Shown: positions 48,595-58,117, counted from the first letter of the stretch. The stretch is 64,000 nucleotides of DNA from Prosthecobacter sp. (GCF_034366625.1 NZ_JAXMIH010000006.1:186001-250000), one strand, 5' to 3'. The notes: generated by a model from the sequence alone, not told the origin. Translations and numbers: made by a program.

Positions 48595-50382
48595 ATGACT
48601 TTCGAAATCGCTCTTCTGTTCAGCATCGTCGTGACCGCGTTGGTGCTCTTTTGGTGGGATCGCTTCTCGCCGGACATCATTGCGCTGGGCGTGCTGCTCT
48701 CACTGGCCCTCACCGGCCTGGTTCCTGCGGACAAGACCTTCGCGGGCTTTGGCAGTGACACGGTGATCATGATCCTCGGTCTGTTGATCCTCACGGCGGC
48801 GTTGCAGCGCACCGGCATCGCGGATCTGGCGGGCCGGGCGGTGCTTCTGCGCGCGGGGGACAATCCCAACCGCCTGCTGATGGCGGTGATGATCACCACG
48901 GCCAGTCTGAGCGCCTTCATGAGCAACACGGCGGCCACGGCGCTGTTCGTGCCGGTGGTCTTCGGCATTGCCAGAAAATCTGGCATCAGTCCCGGCCGAT
49001 TGCTCATGCCGCTGGCGTTTTCTTCCATCTTGAGCAGCTCGGTCACAGTCATCTCGACCTCGACCAATCTTGTGGTCAGCGGCATGATGACACGCTACGG
49101 CATGCCGCCCATCGGCATGTTCGAGCTGGCGGCGGTCGGCGTGCCCATCTCCATCGTTGGCTTGCTCTACATGTATTTCATTGGCCGCCGCATGATCCCG
49201 GAGCGTGCCGCGCCGGATGAGCAGGGCGAGGAGTTCGCCGCCAGGCCCTACTTGAGCGAGATCGTCATCCAACCCGGTTCCAATCTCGATGGCAAAACTC
49301 TCGAAGAGGCCAGGATAGGCCAAACGCTGGGTCTCACGGTCATCCGCATCATTCGCGACAAGAACGCCCGCCTTCAGGCGCATGCGCGTACCGTACTGAA
49401 GGCTGGCGACGTGCTGCTGGTACAAGGCAGCCAGGAGGACATCCTCAAGGTCAAGGACACGGGCGGCATGGAGATCAAAGCAGATGTGAAGCTGTCTGAT
49501 CCCGAGCTGCTGGACAGCGAGAGCGCGCTGGCGGAGGCCATCGTGCTGCCCGGCTCATCGCTTATTGGCCGCACGCTCAAAAATCAGCGGTTCAGCGAGC
49601 GCTATGATCTGCAGGTGCTGGGGATCAACCAGCGCGGCGTGAATGTGGTGCAAAAGATGAGCCTCACGCCCATCAAGCTCGGTGACGTGCTGCTGCTCCA
49701 GGGACGGCGCGAGCGGATCGCCGCATTGGGTGGAGAACGTGCGTTTCACATCCTGGGACCGCTGGATTCCATGGAAGAAGTGCGTCCGCGCCGTCAGCGC
49801 GCCGTGCTGGCGGTCAGCATCTTTGTCGGCGCCATTGTGCTGGCCGCATTCAATGTCACCTCATTGCCGGTGGCTGTCATGCTGGGCACGTTGCTGGTGT
49901 TTGCCACCGGCTGCATCACGCCGGAGGAGGCTTACGGAGCCGTTGAATGGAAGGCCATCATTCTCATCGGCTCCATGCTGACTTTGGGCGCGGCCATGGA
50001 TCATACGGGTGCTGCGGCGTATCTGGCCGGGCAGATCGTCGCGCTCGTCGGTGGCGCGGGGCCGCTGTGGCTGCTCAGCGGGTTCTTTGTGCTCACCGTG
50101 CTGCTCACGCAGCCGATGTCGAATCAAGCGGCCGCCATCGTTGTCATTCCCATCGCCATCCAGACCGCGCTGCTGGCGGGGCTCAATCCACGCCCCTTTG
50201 CAATCATGATCGCGGTGGCGGCCAGTTGCTCCTACCTCACGCCGCTGGAACCATCCTGCCTCATGGTGTACGGGCCTGGCCGCTATCGGTTCGCGGACTT
50301 CGTCAAAGTCGGCTCGTTGCTCACGGTGCTGATCTACCTCATCGCCATCACGCTGGTGCCATGGGTATGGCCGCTGCGCTAG
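48595..50382 (+). CDS. SLC13/DASS-type permease with two RCK_C (TrkA-C) domains
   Basis: A 595-residue membrane transporter. The first transmembrane block (about 1-205) includes TASLSAFMSNTAATALFVPV and SSVTVISTSTNLVVSGMM. Two RCK_C domains follow (EIVIQPGSNLDGKTLEEARIG and EAIVLPGSSLIGRTLKNQRFS, about 215-390). The second transmembrane block includes PMSNQAAAIVVIPIAIQTA. This layout belongs to the SLC13/ArsB-related anion permeases found in diverse bacteria; sulfate, citrate and dicarboxylate are all possible substrates. It starts 119 nt after the PRC/BON gene with no separate box. Confidence 0.87.
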   Translation: MTFEIALLFSIVVTALVLFWWDRFSPDIIALGVLLSLALTGLVPADKTFAGFGSDTVIMILGLLILTAALQRTGIADLAGRAVLLRAGDNPNRLLMAVMITTASLSAFMSNTAATALFVPVVFGIARKSGISPGRLLMPLAFSSILSSSVTVISTSTNLVVSGMMTRYGMPPIGMFELAAVGVPISIVGLLYMYFIGRRMIPERAAPDEQGEEFAARPYLSEIVIQPGSNLDGKTLEEARIGQTLGLTVIRIIRDKNARLQAHARTVLKAGDVLLVQGSQEDILKVKDTGGMEIKADVKLSDPELLDSESALAEAIVLPGSSLIGRTLKNQRFSERYDLQVLGINQRGVNVVQKMSLTPIKLGDVLLLQGRRERIAALGGERAFHILGPLDSMEEVRPRRQRAVLAVSIFVGAIVLAAFNVTSLPVAVMLGTLLVFATGCITPEEAYGAVEWKAIILIGSMLTLGAAMDHTGAAAYLAGQIVALVGGAGPLWLLSGFFVLTVLLTQPMSNQAAAIVVIPIAIQTALLAGLNPRPFAIMIAVAASCSYLTPLEPSCLMVYGPGRYRFADFVKVGSLLTVLIYLIAITLVPWVWPLR

Positions 50383-50403
50383 GCACGCCTCGTGTCCGGC
50401 GGC

Positions 50404-50628
50404 TCACGCTTGAGCACTGAAATAGGTGCCATCGGTGACATTTTGCACCCGGCGTTCCATGCACTGATGCAGGTGCCGCACATCCATGTCACGCGGATGC
50501 GCCCTCGACTTGAGGGCCGCTCTTGCAATGGCCGCATTCTCCGCCTCACGCAGATCATGGCCCTCGACGGAGCATTGCATCAGGAAACGTCCCGTGATGA
50601 GATGGTGGATGCTGGCTTGGTAACTCAT
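50404..50628 (-). CDS. Small protein of unknown function
   Basis: A 74-residue protein (MSYQASIHHLITGRFLMQCSVEG...) with a helical, charged middle (DLREAENAAIARAALKSRA) and many histidines. It lies 42 nt after the glycine-zipper lipoprotein gene on the same strand and ends 21 nt from the convergent permease. No family recognised. Confidence 0.5.
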   Translation of the reverse strand: MSYQASIHHLITGRFLMQCSVEGHDLREAENAAIARAALKSRAHPRDMDVRHLHQCMERRVQNVTDGTYFSAQA

Positions 50629-50670
50629 GATTATGTCCGGTTGAGGTGGAGTTGCAGATCAAACTGGAGC

Positions 50671-50895
50671 CTAGTAGCGGCGGCGGTTTCGATCTTGTGA
50701 GCCGCCGATAAGATTCCCAGCGAGAGCACCGACGCCGGCGCCCACAGCGGCGCCGCCGAGGCTCCTGGAAGCGAGTCCGCCCACGGCTGCACCGCCGAGG
50801 GCACCGATGACAGTTCCCTGACGAGCGTTGGGGCCGTTCGTGCAGGAGACCAGTGAGACCGACGAGAGCAGCATTGCGATGTAGAGTGTTTTCAT
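50671..50895 (-). CDS. Glycine-zipper lipoprotein
   Basis: A 74-residue protein. A lipoprotein signal (YIAMLLSSVSLVSC, C18) is followed by a glycine-zipper domain (VIGALGGAAVGGLASRSLGGAAVGAGVGALAGNLIGG) and an Arg-rich tail (DRNRRRY). It is similar to OmpA-associated or SlyB/YMGG-type small outer-membrane lipoproteins. The start codon is exactly 36 nt from the box. Confidence 0.82.
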   Translation of the reverse strand: MKTLYIAMLLSSVSLVSCTNGPNARQGTVIGALGGAAVGGLASRSLGGAAVGAGVGALAGNLIGGSQDRNRRRY

Positions 50896-50930
50896 GGTGG
50901 ACAGCTAGCCTCAGGCACCTCTCAATCGCT

Positions 50931-50946
50931 ATGGGGTGTTTCCCCC
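50931..50946 (-). promoter_or_regulatory. Stress-island box upstream of the glycine-zipper lipoprotein gene
   Basis: Minus strand GGGGGAAACACCCCATAG, then GCTAGCT at 22-28 nt and the ATG at 36 nt. The 30 bp after the box resemble those of the 60950 box (GCGATTGAGAGG is shared). Confidence 0.72.
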
Positions 50947-51059
50947 AAACGCAGCGCTGATGAGTCCGGCGTGACCGTGCTCGACAAGACGCCGATTGTG
51001 GAGTCTTCTAAAGACACAGCCGCTACGCGATCCATCGCGGCGGGGCTCGTGATCGAGCC

Positions 51060-53780
51060 ATGAAAAAGTCAGCACCACCCCCAGCGTCGAAACGCACGGT
51101 CAAAGCCGCCACGCCAGCGATTCAGAAATCCAAACCGAAGAACGACCGCTCATGTCCCATCGTCGGCATCGGTGCTTCAGCGGGCGGGCTGGAGGCCTTG
51201 GTGCAGTTCCTCAAACATGTGCCCAAGGACAGCGGCATGGCGTTTGTGATCGTGCAGCATCTGGACCCGACGCAGAAAGGCATGATGCCGGAGCTGCTGC
51301 AACGCGCCACGGCCATGAAGGTGATGCAGGTGAAGGACCGCACCAAGACGCAGCCGAACTGCGTGTATGTGATCCCGCCGAACAGCGACATGTCCGTCCT
51401 GCGCGGCGTGTTGCACCTGCTGGTTCCCGTTGAATTGCGCGGACTGCGGCTGCCGATCGACTTCTTCTTCCGTTCGCTCGCCGAAGATCAGCGTGAGCGC
51501 AGTGTGGGCATCATCCTCTCAGGCATGGGCAGTGATGGCACGCTGGGACTCCGCGCCATCAAGGAGAAAGCGGGTGTGGTGCTGGTCCAAGATCCCACCA
51601 CGGCCAAATTCGACGCCATGCCGCGCAGCGTCATTGAGGCGGGCCTCGCGGACATCGTGGCCTCGGCTGAGGAGCTGCCTGACAAGCTCATCGCCTACCG
51701 GCGGCATCTGCCGCAGCTTGCCAGTTCGGTGATGCATCTGGAGGAGAAGGTGCAGAGCGCTTTGGAAAAGATTGTCATCCTGCTGCGCGCGCACAGCGGC
51801 CATGATTTCACGCTGTATCGCCGCAGCACGCTGTATCGACGCGTGGAGCGCCGCATGGGCATTCATCAGGTCGGCAAGATCAGCGGCTACGTTCGCTACT
51901 TGCAGGAGAACCCGCAGGAGCTGGGCATTCTCTTCAAGGAGCTGCTCATCGGCGTGACCAATTTCTTCCGCGACAAAACCGCCTGGGAGCAACTGGCGGC
52001 CAAGGCGCTCCCGCTGCTGCTCAAAGACCGGCCCGCAGGCACCACGCTGCGCGCCTGGGTGGCCGGGTGTTCGACGGGTGAGGAGGCGTACTCGCTCGCC
52101 ATGATCTTCAAGGAGACGCTGAAGCACCTCAAGTCCACGGACAACATCTCGCTGCAAATCTATGCCACCGATCTGGACAAGGACGCCATCGACAAGGCCC
52201 GCATCGGTTTCTTTCCCGAGAACATCGTCGCCGATGTGTCGCCCTCACGGCTGACCCGCTTTTTCATCAAAGAAGACGGCGGTTATCGAGTAAACAAAGA
52301 GATCCGCTCGATGGTGGTCTTTGCGCCGCAGAACCTCATCATGGACCCGCCGTTCACGAAGCTGGACCTCCTGTGCTGCCGGAACCTGCTCATCTATCTC
52401 ACGCCGGAATTGCAGAAGAAGCTCTTTCCACTGTTCCATTACAGTCTAAATCCCGGCGGCGTGCTGTTTCTCGGCAGTGCGGAAAGCATCGGCAACTTCA
52501 CACACCTGTTCACTGCGCTGGCGCTCAAGGAGCGCATTTTCCAACGCAACGAAACTGCCATGCAGGGCAGCCACCTGGACTTCCCCGCCGTGTATGTGCC
52601 AGCCCACATCGACCGCCGCGAGTCTTCAGTGCCAGCGCGTACTCCGGTCCCCAGCCTGCAATCACTCGCCGATCAGTTGCTGCAGCAGCGCTACGCCCCG
52701 CCGGCGGTGCTGGTGAACGAGCATGGCGACATCCTCTACATCAGCGGCAGAATCGGCAAGTACCTGGAACCCTCCGCCGGCAAGGCGAACTGGAATGTCA
52801 TCGCCATGGCGCATGATGCTTTGCGCAACGAACTCTCCAGCGCGCTGCAAAAAGTCATCCGCAAAAAAGGCACGGTCACCGTCCGTGGCATCAAAATCGG
52901 CCCCAAGGCCGACCTGCGTGCCGTGGACATCATGGTGCAGGCCATTGAGGAGCCGAAAGAGCTGTTCGGCATGGTGCTCATCGTGTTTTCCGACGCGGTC
53001 ATCCCCGCCGAGCCCCATGCTGAGCCTGCGAAAGGCAAGGCCGCGGCCAGCCACAACGCGCGTGAGCGTGAGCTGCAAAACGAACTCAAGCATGCCCGCG
53101 ATGAAGTGCAGGCGAGCCATGAGGAGATGCAGACTTCGCAGGAAGAGCTCAAGTCGATGAACGAGGAACTGCAATCGACCAACGAGGAGCTGCAATCGAC
53201 CAATGAGGAACTCATGACCTCGAAGGAGGAGATGCAGTCGCTCAATGAAGAGCTGCAAACGGTCAACGCCGAGCTGCAGGCCAAGCTGGACGAGCTGTCC
53301 GGCACGAACAACGACATGAAGAACCTGCTCAACAGCACGGACATCGCCACCGTGTTTCTGGACAACGACCTGCATGTGCGCCGCTTCACCTCGCAGGCCA
53401 AGACGATCATCAAATTCATCGCCACCGATGTGGGCCGCCCCATCACCGACCTGGCCTCCGATCTGCTCTATCCTGCGCTGGTCAAAGACGCCCAAGAGGT
53501 GCTGCGCACGCTGGTCTTCAGCGAGCGCTCCATCACCACCGAGAACGGGCGCTGGTTCACCGTGCGCATCATGCCTTACCGCACCGTGGACAACCGCATC
53601 GACGGTGTCGTCATCACCTTTGCCGACATCACTGCCGCCAAAAAAGTCGAGGCGGGTCTGCGTGATCAGCATCGCCACATGACCAAGCAGGCGACCGCAC
53701 AGGGCCTCGCGCTGGACAAAGCGCTGGGCAAATCCAAGAGCCTCAGCATGGCCGCCACCAAACGCAAATCCAAGCCATGA
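51060..53780 (+). CDS. CheB-CheR-PAS fusion signalling protein
   Basis: A 906-residue protein. A CheB methylesterase (S40 in GASAGG, H67 in VQHLDP, a late SGMGSDGT) spans about 30-215. The CheR methyltransferase (about 225-480) has YRRSTLYRRVERRM, GVTNFFRD and the SAM motif AGCSTGEEAYSLAM. A PAS-like segment follows, then a long coiled coil (repeats of ELQSTNEEL), then a second PAS (STDIATVFLDNDLHVRRF). Such fusions act outside classical chemotaxis, usually with a kinase, and indeed the kinase gene overlaps its stop in an ATGA. No membrane segments are present. Confidence 0.9.
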   Translation: MKKSAPPPASKRTVKAATPAIQKSKPKNDRSCPIVGIGASAGGLEALVQFLKHVPKDSGMAFVIVQHLDPTQKGMMPELLQRATAMKVMQVKDRTKTQPNCVYVIPPNSDMSVLRGVLHLLVPVELRGLRLPIDFFFRSLAEDQRERSVGIILSGMGSDGTLGLRAIKEKAGVVLVQDPTTAKFDAMPRSVIEAGLADIVASAEELPDKLIAYRRHLPQLASSVMHLEEKVQSALEKIVILLRAHSGHDFTLYRRSTLYRRVERRMGIHQVGKISGYVRYLQENPQELGILFKELLIGVTNFFRDKTAWEQLAAKALPLLLKDRPAGTTLRAWVAGCSTGEEAYSLAMIFKETLKHLKSTDNISLQIYATDLDKDAIDKARIGFFPENIVADVSPSRLTRFFIKEDGGYRVNKEIRSMVVFAPQNLIMDPPFTKLDLLCCRNLLIYLTPELQKKLFPLFHYSLNPGGVLFLGSAESIGNFTHLFTALALKERIFQRNETAMQGSHLDFPAVYVPAHIDRRESSVPARTPVPSLQSLADQLLQQRYAPPAVLVNEHGDILYISGRIGKYLEPSAGKANWNVIAMAHDALRNELSSALQKVIRKKGTVTVRGIKIGPKADLRAVDIMVQAIEEPKELFGMVLIVFSDAVIPAEPHAEPAKGKAAASHNARERELQNELKHARDEVQASHEEMQTSQEELKSMNEELQSTNEELQSTNEELMTSKEEMQSLNEELQTVNAELQAKLDELSGTNNDMKNLLNSTDIATVFLDNDLHVRRFTSQAKTIIKFIATDVGRPITDLASDLLYPALVKDAQEVLRTLVFSERSITTENGRWFTVRIMPYRTVDNRIDGVVITFADITAAKKVEAGLRDQHRHMTKQATAQGLALDKALGKSKSLSMAATKRKSKP

Positions 53781-55510
53781 AACAACGCGCCGCCGATCTT
53801 CGCCACCGTGCTGAACGCCAGTTGCTCAAGCATCCTGCGAAAACAAAGCAAGTGGCAGACCATGCCCATGCGCAGCGCACGCTCCAGGAACTGCAAATCC
53901 ACCAGATCGAGCTGGAACTGCAAAACGAGGAACTCAAACTGACCAAGGCCGAGGTGGACGCGGGTTTGGAGAAGTTCACCGACCTCTATGACTTCGCTCC
54001 CGTCGGTTATTTCACGCTGACCACCGACGGCACCATCCAGCAAGTCAATCTCACCGCCACCAGCATGGTCGGCGTGCAACGTTCCCGGCTGGTGGGGAAG
54101 CGCTTCGGACTGCTGCTGGCCCCCGGCCTGCGTCCGGACTTCAATGACTTCCTCGCTCAGGTCTTTGCCGACGATATCAAGCAGTCAGGCGATTTCGAGC
54201 TGCTGCGCCAGGACCAGCCGCCGCTCATCGTCAATATCGCGGCCAAGCGCCAGATCAATGAGAAGGAATGCCACGCCGTGGTGGTGGACATCACCGATCG
54301 CAAAAAGGTTGAGAACATCCTGCGCCGCAATGAAGCGCTGTTCTCCGCACTCCTCAACCAGGCCCCCATCGGTGTGTATGTCGTGGATGACCAGTTACGC
54401 ATGGTCCAGGTCAATCCGAAGGCGCTGCCGGTGTTCAAAAACGTCCGTAAACTAATCGGCTGTGACTATGCCAAAGTCATCCACTCCCTCTGGTCGAAAC
54501 AGATCGCAGATCAAATCTTGAAACGCTTTCAGCACACGCTGAAAACCGGCGAGCCGTATCAGTCGCCCGAGTTCGCCGCAAAGCGCAAGGACACCGGCGC
54601 GAAGGAAATCTACGAATGGCAGATCCAGCGTGTCACCCTGCCTTCCGGCGACCATCGCGTGGTCTGCTTCTTCAACGACATCACCGAGCGCAAACGGATC
54701 GAAGGCGCGCAGCGCCGCCTGGAGGTGATAACCGCCTCGAACACGAAACTGAAGCAGGAAATCATCCATCGTCAGGCTGTGGAGGCCGCCCTCACGAAGA
54801 GCGAAATGCTTGCGCAGGAACTTCTGAGACAATCGCGTCAGTTGCAGAAAAATCTGCGCCAGATGTCCCATCAAAACCTGCTCGCCCTGGAAAATCAGCG
54901 CAAAGAGATCAGTCATGAACTGCATGATAAAATCAGCCAGGTCTTGATCGGCATCAATGTGCGGCTCGCCGTCTTCACCCGCACGGCGGCGCTCAATCCA
55001 CGCGCCATCGCTCCCGTGCGCCAACTGGTGGAGAAAGCCGTCAAGATCGTGCATGACTATGCCCGCGAGCTGCGCCCCGCGATGCTCGACCAGCTCGGCC
55101 TGATCCCCGCCATCCGCACCTACATCGATGAAATCCCCAAACGCAAAGGCCGCCTGATTCACTTCTCTGCCTCTGCCGGCGTCGAAGCCCTCGACAACGA
55201 CAAGCGCACCGTCCTTTACCGCGTCGCGCAGGAAGCACTCATCAACGTCGCCAAACATGCGCGTGCTCATGTCGTGAAAGTCAGCCTGCAAAAGATCCGT
55301 GGCAGCGTGCGTCTCGAAATCGCCGACGACGGCAAAGCTTTCGAAGTGGATCGTCTATCCTCCACCCAATGGAGTCACCGCCTCGGCCTCACCGGCATGA
55401 GAGAGCGCGTGGAAATGGTCGGCGGCCTCTTCAGCGTCGAATCCTCCCCCGGCCAGGGCACCACCATCCGCGCCGAGGTGCCCATCGGCAAAAGCAAGAA
55501 GCGCAAATAG
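53777..55510 (+). CDS. PAS-containing HisKA_3-type histidine kinase
   Basis: A 577-residue cytoplasmic kinase. A basic N-terminus and coiled coil (LQELQIHQIELELQNEEL) precede PAS1 (FTDLYDFAPVGYFTLTTDGTIQQVN) and PAS2 (NEALFSALLNQAPIGVYVVDDQLRMVQ). HisKA_3 has ISHELHDKISQVLIGINVRL (H383), and HATPase motifs are RVAQEALINVAKHARA, DDGKAF and LGLTGMRERVEMVGG. It has no adjacent response regulator; the NarL-type regulator at 29124 belongs to the matching class. Translationally coupled to the CheB-CheR fusion. Confidence 0.9.
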   Translation: MKQRAADLRHRAERQLLKHPAKTKQVADHAHAQRTLQELQIHQIELELQNEELKLTKAEVDAGLEKFTDLYDFAPVGYFTLTTDGTIQQVNLTATSMVGVQRSRLVGKRFGLLLAPGLRPDFNDFLAQVFADDIKQSGDFELLRQDQPPLIVNIAAKRQINEKECHAVVVDITDRKKVENILRRNEALFSALLNQAPIGVYVVDDQLRMVQVNPKALPVFKNVRKLIGCDYAKVIHSLWSKQIADQILKRFQHTLKTGEPYQSPEFAAKRKDTGAKEIYEWQIQRVTLPSGDHRVVCFFNDITERKRIEGAQRRLEVITASNTKLKQEIIHRQAVEAALTKSEMLAQELLRQSRQLQKNLRQMSHQNLLALENQRKEISHELHDKISQVLIGINVRLAVFTRTAALNPRAIAPVRQLVEKAVKIVHDYARELRPAMLDQLGLIPAIRTYIDEIPKRKGRLIHFSASAGVEALDNDKRTVLYRVAQEALINVAKHARAHVVKVSLQKIRGSVRLEIADDGKAFEVDRLSSTQWSHRLGLTGMRERVEMVGGLFSVESSPGQGTTIRAEVPIGKSKKRK

Positions 55511-55637
55511 CGCCCTGCATCCGCTGAACCGTTCACCGTGCTCGATAGTCGGCTCCAGCATTGAAAACGAATGATCCCGCGCCCTTGCGGGCACAGGATC
55601 GGGATGGCGCGGCTGAGTTTGCCCGGTGAGACGGGCT

Positions 55638-56321
55638 CTATTTCGTGCGCACCACCAGCACGCGGCGGTCCTGCTGCATTTCGGCTTCGTTGCCTTTGGG
55701 ATACATGGGGAAACCCTCACCGTAGCCATGGGCGCTCAATACGCCGGCCGGCACGCCGTAGCGCTGGGTGAGTTCGTCAAACACGCGCTGAGCGCGGGCC
55801 GCCGACAACGACAGATTGAATTCATCCGTGCCATCGGTGCTCGTGTGGCCTTCAATGTCATACACTGCGCCTGGCTCGATCTTGCTGACCGCGAGGATCA
55901 CTGCGGACACATCCTGAAGGGCGGCACGCGACTCGTCACTGAGCAGTTCCGCCGTCTCCTTCACAAACAGCACCGGGAGAGTCACATAGGGCAGCTCGCG
56001 GCTTTGCCCCTGGTCCTCCACGATCACCACATTGCGCTCTGAATTATACACACGCCGTGGCTGGCCGGGAGTTTCCACGACGGTCGTGATCTTGGTGGTC
56101 TTCACTGCAGTCTGCGGGGCGGCCGTCACGATCACCACCTTGGGTGCCAGTGACAACTGGCGATGCACCACGGCGGAATCCAGTGTGCGCACCACGATGG
56201 ATGGTTGCTGCACCACAACGACACTTGCTGCCGGTGGAGATGCGGGAACGACGGTGACCTGGGCATGCAGGGGAAGCTGCACCAGGCAGAGGGCAGAGAA
56301 TAGAAACAGCGGGGTCTTCAT
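55638..56321 (-). CDS. OmpA-family outer-membrane / peptidoglycan-binding protein
   Basis: A 227-residue protein with a signal peptide (LFLFSALCLVQLPLHAQ), a Val/Thr-rich N-terminal region and an OmpA C-terminal domain: TLPVLFVKETAELLSDESRAALQDVSAVI, VYDIEGHTSTDGTDEFNLSLSAARAQRVFDEL and AHGYGEGFP. That domain binds diaminopimelate-containing peptidoglycan. The start is 68 nt from a box that faces another box at 56458. Confidence 0.85.
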   Translation of the reverse strand: MKTPLFLFSALCLVQLPLHAQVTVVPASPPAASVVVVQQPSIVVRTLDSAVVHRQLSLAPKVVIVTAAPQTAVKTTKITTVVETPGQPRRVYNSERNVVIVEDQGQSRELPYVTLPVLFVKETAELLSDESRAALQDVSAVILAVSKIEPGAVYDIEGHTSTDGTDEFNLSLSAARAQRVFDELTQRYGVPAGVLSAHGYGEGFPMYPKGNEAEMQQDRRVLVVRTK

Positions 56322-56388
56322 GAGTTTATGGATGTCTTTGGGTTTCGGTTTGCAGCGCCATGTCTCGCTGGTTCTCCGCCTCGTTGCC

Positions 56389-56402
56389 ATGGGGTGAAAC
56401 CC
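56389..56402 (-). promoter_or_regulatory. Stress-island box upstream of the OmpA-family gene
   Basis: Minus strand GTCGGGTTTCACCCCATGG with GAGACATGG at 23-31 nt. The start codon is at 68 nt. Divergent from the box at 56458, 55 bp away. Confidence 0.68.
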
Positions 56403-56457
56403 GACTTCGTTCACTCTTGGGGTGTGATCAGGCGGCTTCCGTGGATGCAGCAATGGT

Positions 56458-56472
56458 GGGGTTACACCCCAT
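56458..56472 (+). promoter_or_regulatory. Stress-island box upstream of the 56508 gene
   Basis: GTGGGGTTACACCCCATGG, then CACAGCTT at 21-28 nt and the ATG at exactly 36 nt. Confidence 0.75.
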
Positions 56473-56507
56473 GGTGAATGCACCGGGATCAGCACAGCTT
56501 GGGGTCT

Positions 56508-56777
56508 ATGAATCACGAACCGCCAGCACCCCCTGTTGAGTTTTCCATCCGGCGCGCGCTGGATGATCTCAAAGAATTCTCCCACCGTGAGCCAGCCCAG
56601 GCGTTCGCCGCCGCGATCGGCGTCGGCCTGCTCATCAACCTGCTGCCGTCCAGGATGGTCGTCGGCATGGCCGCCATCGTGGGTGCCACGCTCGTGCGCC
56701 CTGTCCTCCTCTCCCTCGGCGTCACCAAGGCCATGGAGCTTTGCTGCCAGAAATCCTCCAACTCATCCCAACCATGA
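56508..56777 (+). CDS. Small membrane-associated stress protein
   Basis: An 89-residue protein. A charged N-terminal helix (IRRALDDLKEFSHREPAQAFAAAIGVGLLINLLP) resembles the DUF883/ElaB-type layout with a C-terminal hydrophobic hairpin (MAAIVGATLVRPVLLSLG). The ATG at 56508 is set by the box spacing (36 nt); no Shine-Dalgarno is evident. The stop overlaps the next start in an ATGA. Confidence 0.68.
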   Translation: MNHEPPAPPVEFSIRRALDDLKEFSHREPAQAFAAAIGVGLLINLLPSRMVVGMAAIVGATLVRPVLLSLGVTKAMELCCQKSSNSSQP

Positions 56778-57133
56778 ACATCCCCACTCTTCCAGATCTT
56801 GCCGCTGATGCCCGCCTCGTCGTTGATCCCGTTCTTAACGCCTGTGCCAAACCCGCCGCCCAGGCCGAGAAATACATACGCCAGCATCCGGGCGGCACGC
56901 TGCTCGTGGCGGCAGGTCTTGGCATCGTCGCCGTGCTTCTCGCACGCGCTTTGACTCCAGCGCCACCACGGAACCGCGCCCTGCGCCTGCTTGAGGACAT
57001 CCAGGAACGCCTTGCCAGTCTTGCCGAAGACGGCGCGCACGCGGTGGGCAAAGGCATGGACAGCCTCGGAGATCTCCATCTCGACCGCTCCTTTGACAAA
57101 CTCAGCCGCAAGTTCAAGGGCCTGTTCCATTGA
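56774..57133 (+). CDS. DUF883-like membrane-anchored helical protein
   Basis: A 119-residue protein. An amphipathic N-terminal helix, AEKYIRQHPGGTLLVAAGLGIVAVLLARAL (the RxHP.....A.GxG pattern followed by one transmembrane helix, as in ElaB/YqjD/DUF883 ribosome-associated inner-membrane proteins), and a helical C-terminal half with RLLEDIQERLASLAEDGAHAVGK. Coupled to the preceding gene; probably a co-functioning pair. Confidence 0.7.
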   Translation: MNIPTLPDLAADARLVVDPVLNACAKPAAQAEKYIRQHPGGTLLVAAGLGIVAVLLARALTPAPPRNRALRLLEDIQERLASLAEDGAHAVGKGMDSLGDLHLDRSFDKLSRKFKGLFH

Positions 57134-57188
57134 AATCACAACATCAAGAAACCGACACACACAACCCACCAACTCGCTCATCCATCTT

Positions 57189-57800
57189 ATGAAAACACTC
57201 TCCATTCCATCAAACCCCATGCTGCGTGCTGCCACGCTGGCCGTTGTCAGCCTTCTGGCACTCGCTCCCATCTCCCAAGCCAAGGATCAAAAGGGCGGGA
57301 AGGGCAAGGGCAACTCAGGCGACAAAGGCAACTCAGGCAACTCAGCCAGCAAAGGCAACCAAGGTAACCAAGGCAATAGTGGCGTGAAAGTTCCTGCCTT
57401 CGGATTTCCAGGGAACAAATTCAAGGATAAGGCCCACCCGGTTTATCTCACGCATCCTGGCTCGAAATTCAAGCTGTCGAAGGGCGATGGCTATGCCGGT
57501 CCGGGCTACTATTACGGGCCGCCCAACTCACCCTATTACTATGCGCGTCCTGACGTCCGCTACTTTGCCAACCATGGCGCCATCCCACGGGATTTTTACA
57601 ACCAGGACGCCTATCGCATGAATTCCGACGATGCCCGCGTGCAGCAGGCGCTCGCACGCCTGGGTTACTATCGCGGTTCCATTGATGGCCGGTTTGGCCC
57701 TCAATCCATGCGTGCGATGAACAGCTACCAGCAGTCGCAGGGCCAGCAGATCACCAGCGCCATCGGCGCCGTGTTGCTCCGTTCGCTCGGTCTGCAATGA
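57189..57800 (+). CDS. Secreted peptidoglycan-binding-domain protein with Gly/Asn/Lys-rich linker
   Basis: A 203-residue protein with a signal peptide ending APISQAKD. A low-complexity stretch (repeated GNSG, KGNQ) comes first, then a Tyr/Pro-rich middle (YAGPGYYYGPPNSPYYY), and a C-terminal peptidoglycan-binding domain 1 fold (VQQALARLGYYRGSIDGRFGPQSMRAMNSYQ). It would bind the wall non-covalently. Third gene in the unit from the 56458 box. Confidence 0.78.
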   Translation: MKTLSIPSNPMLRAATLAVVSLLALAPISQAKDQKGGKGKGNSGDKGNSGNSASKGNQGNQGNSGVKVPAFGFPGNKFKDKAHPVYLTHPGSKFKLSKGDGYAGPGYYYGPPNSPYYYARPDVRYFANHGAIPRDFYNQDAYRMNSDDARVQQALARLGYYRGSIDGRFGPQSMRAMNSYQQSQGQQITSAIGAVLLRSLGLQ

Positions 57801-57851
57801 CACACGGTCGCGTCACCGGCCTCCAACGATTCCAACAGGAACCTTTCAACC

Positions 57852-58094
57852 GTGAAAAACCATCTCATCCTCGCCATCATGCCGTTGCTCCTTGCCGCCT
57901 GTGGCAAGAGTGCCGTCGTCACGACGGCGGAGAAGGTAACCATCGTGGCCACCAGGCTGCCAGCCAGCAAGGAAAAGAAGAAGGAGAACCTGACCATCAT
58001 CGTCTATCCGCCCGGGACCCGGGGCACCGCTGCCAATCATCCGATACCACCGCTGCCATCGACCCATCTGACGAGGTCACCTGGAAAACAGTGA
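57852..58094 (+). CDS. Small lipoprotein
   Basis: An 80-residue protein starting at a GTG (57852). A lipoprotein signal (HLILAIMPLLLAACG, C17) is followed by a short Thr/Lys-rich part and a Pro-rich tail. No domain recognised. It closes the unit before the terminator at 58118. Confidence 0.6.
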   Translation: MKNHLILAIMPLLLAACGKSAVVTTAEKVTIVATRLPASKEKKKENLTIIVYPPGTRGTAANHPIPPLPSTHLTRSPGKQ

Positions 58095-58117
58095 CGATCT
58101 GAATCCGAACATCCTGA

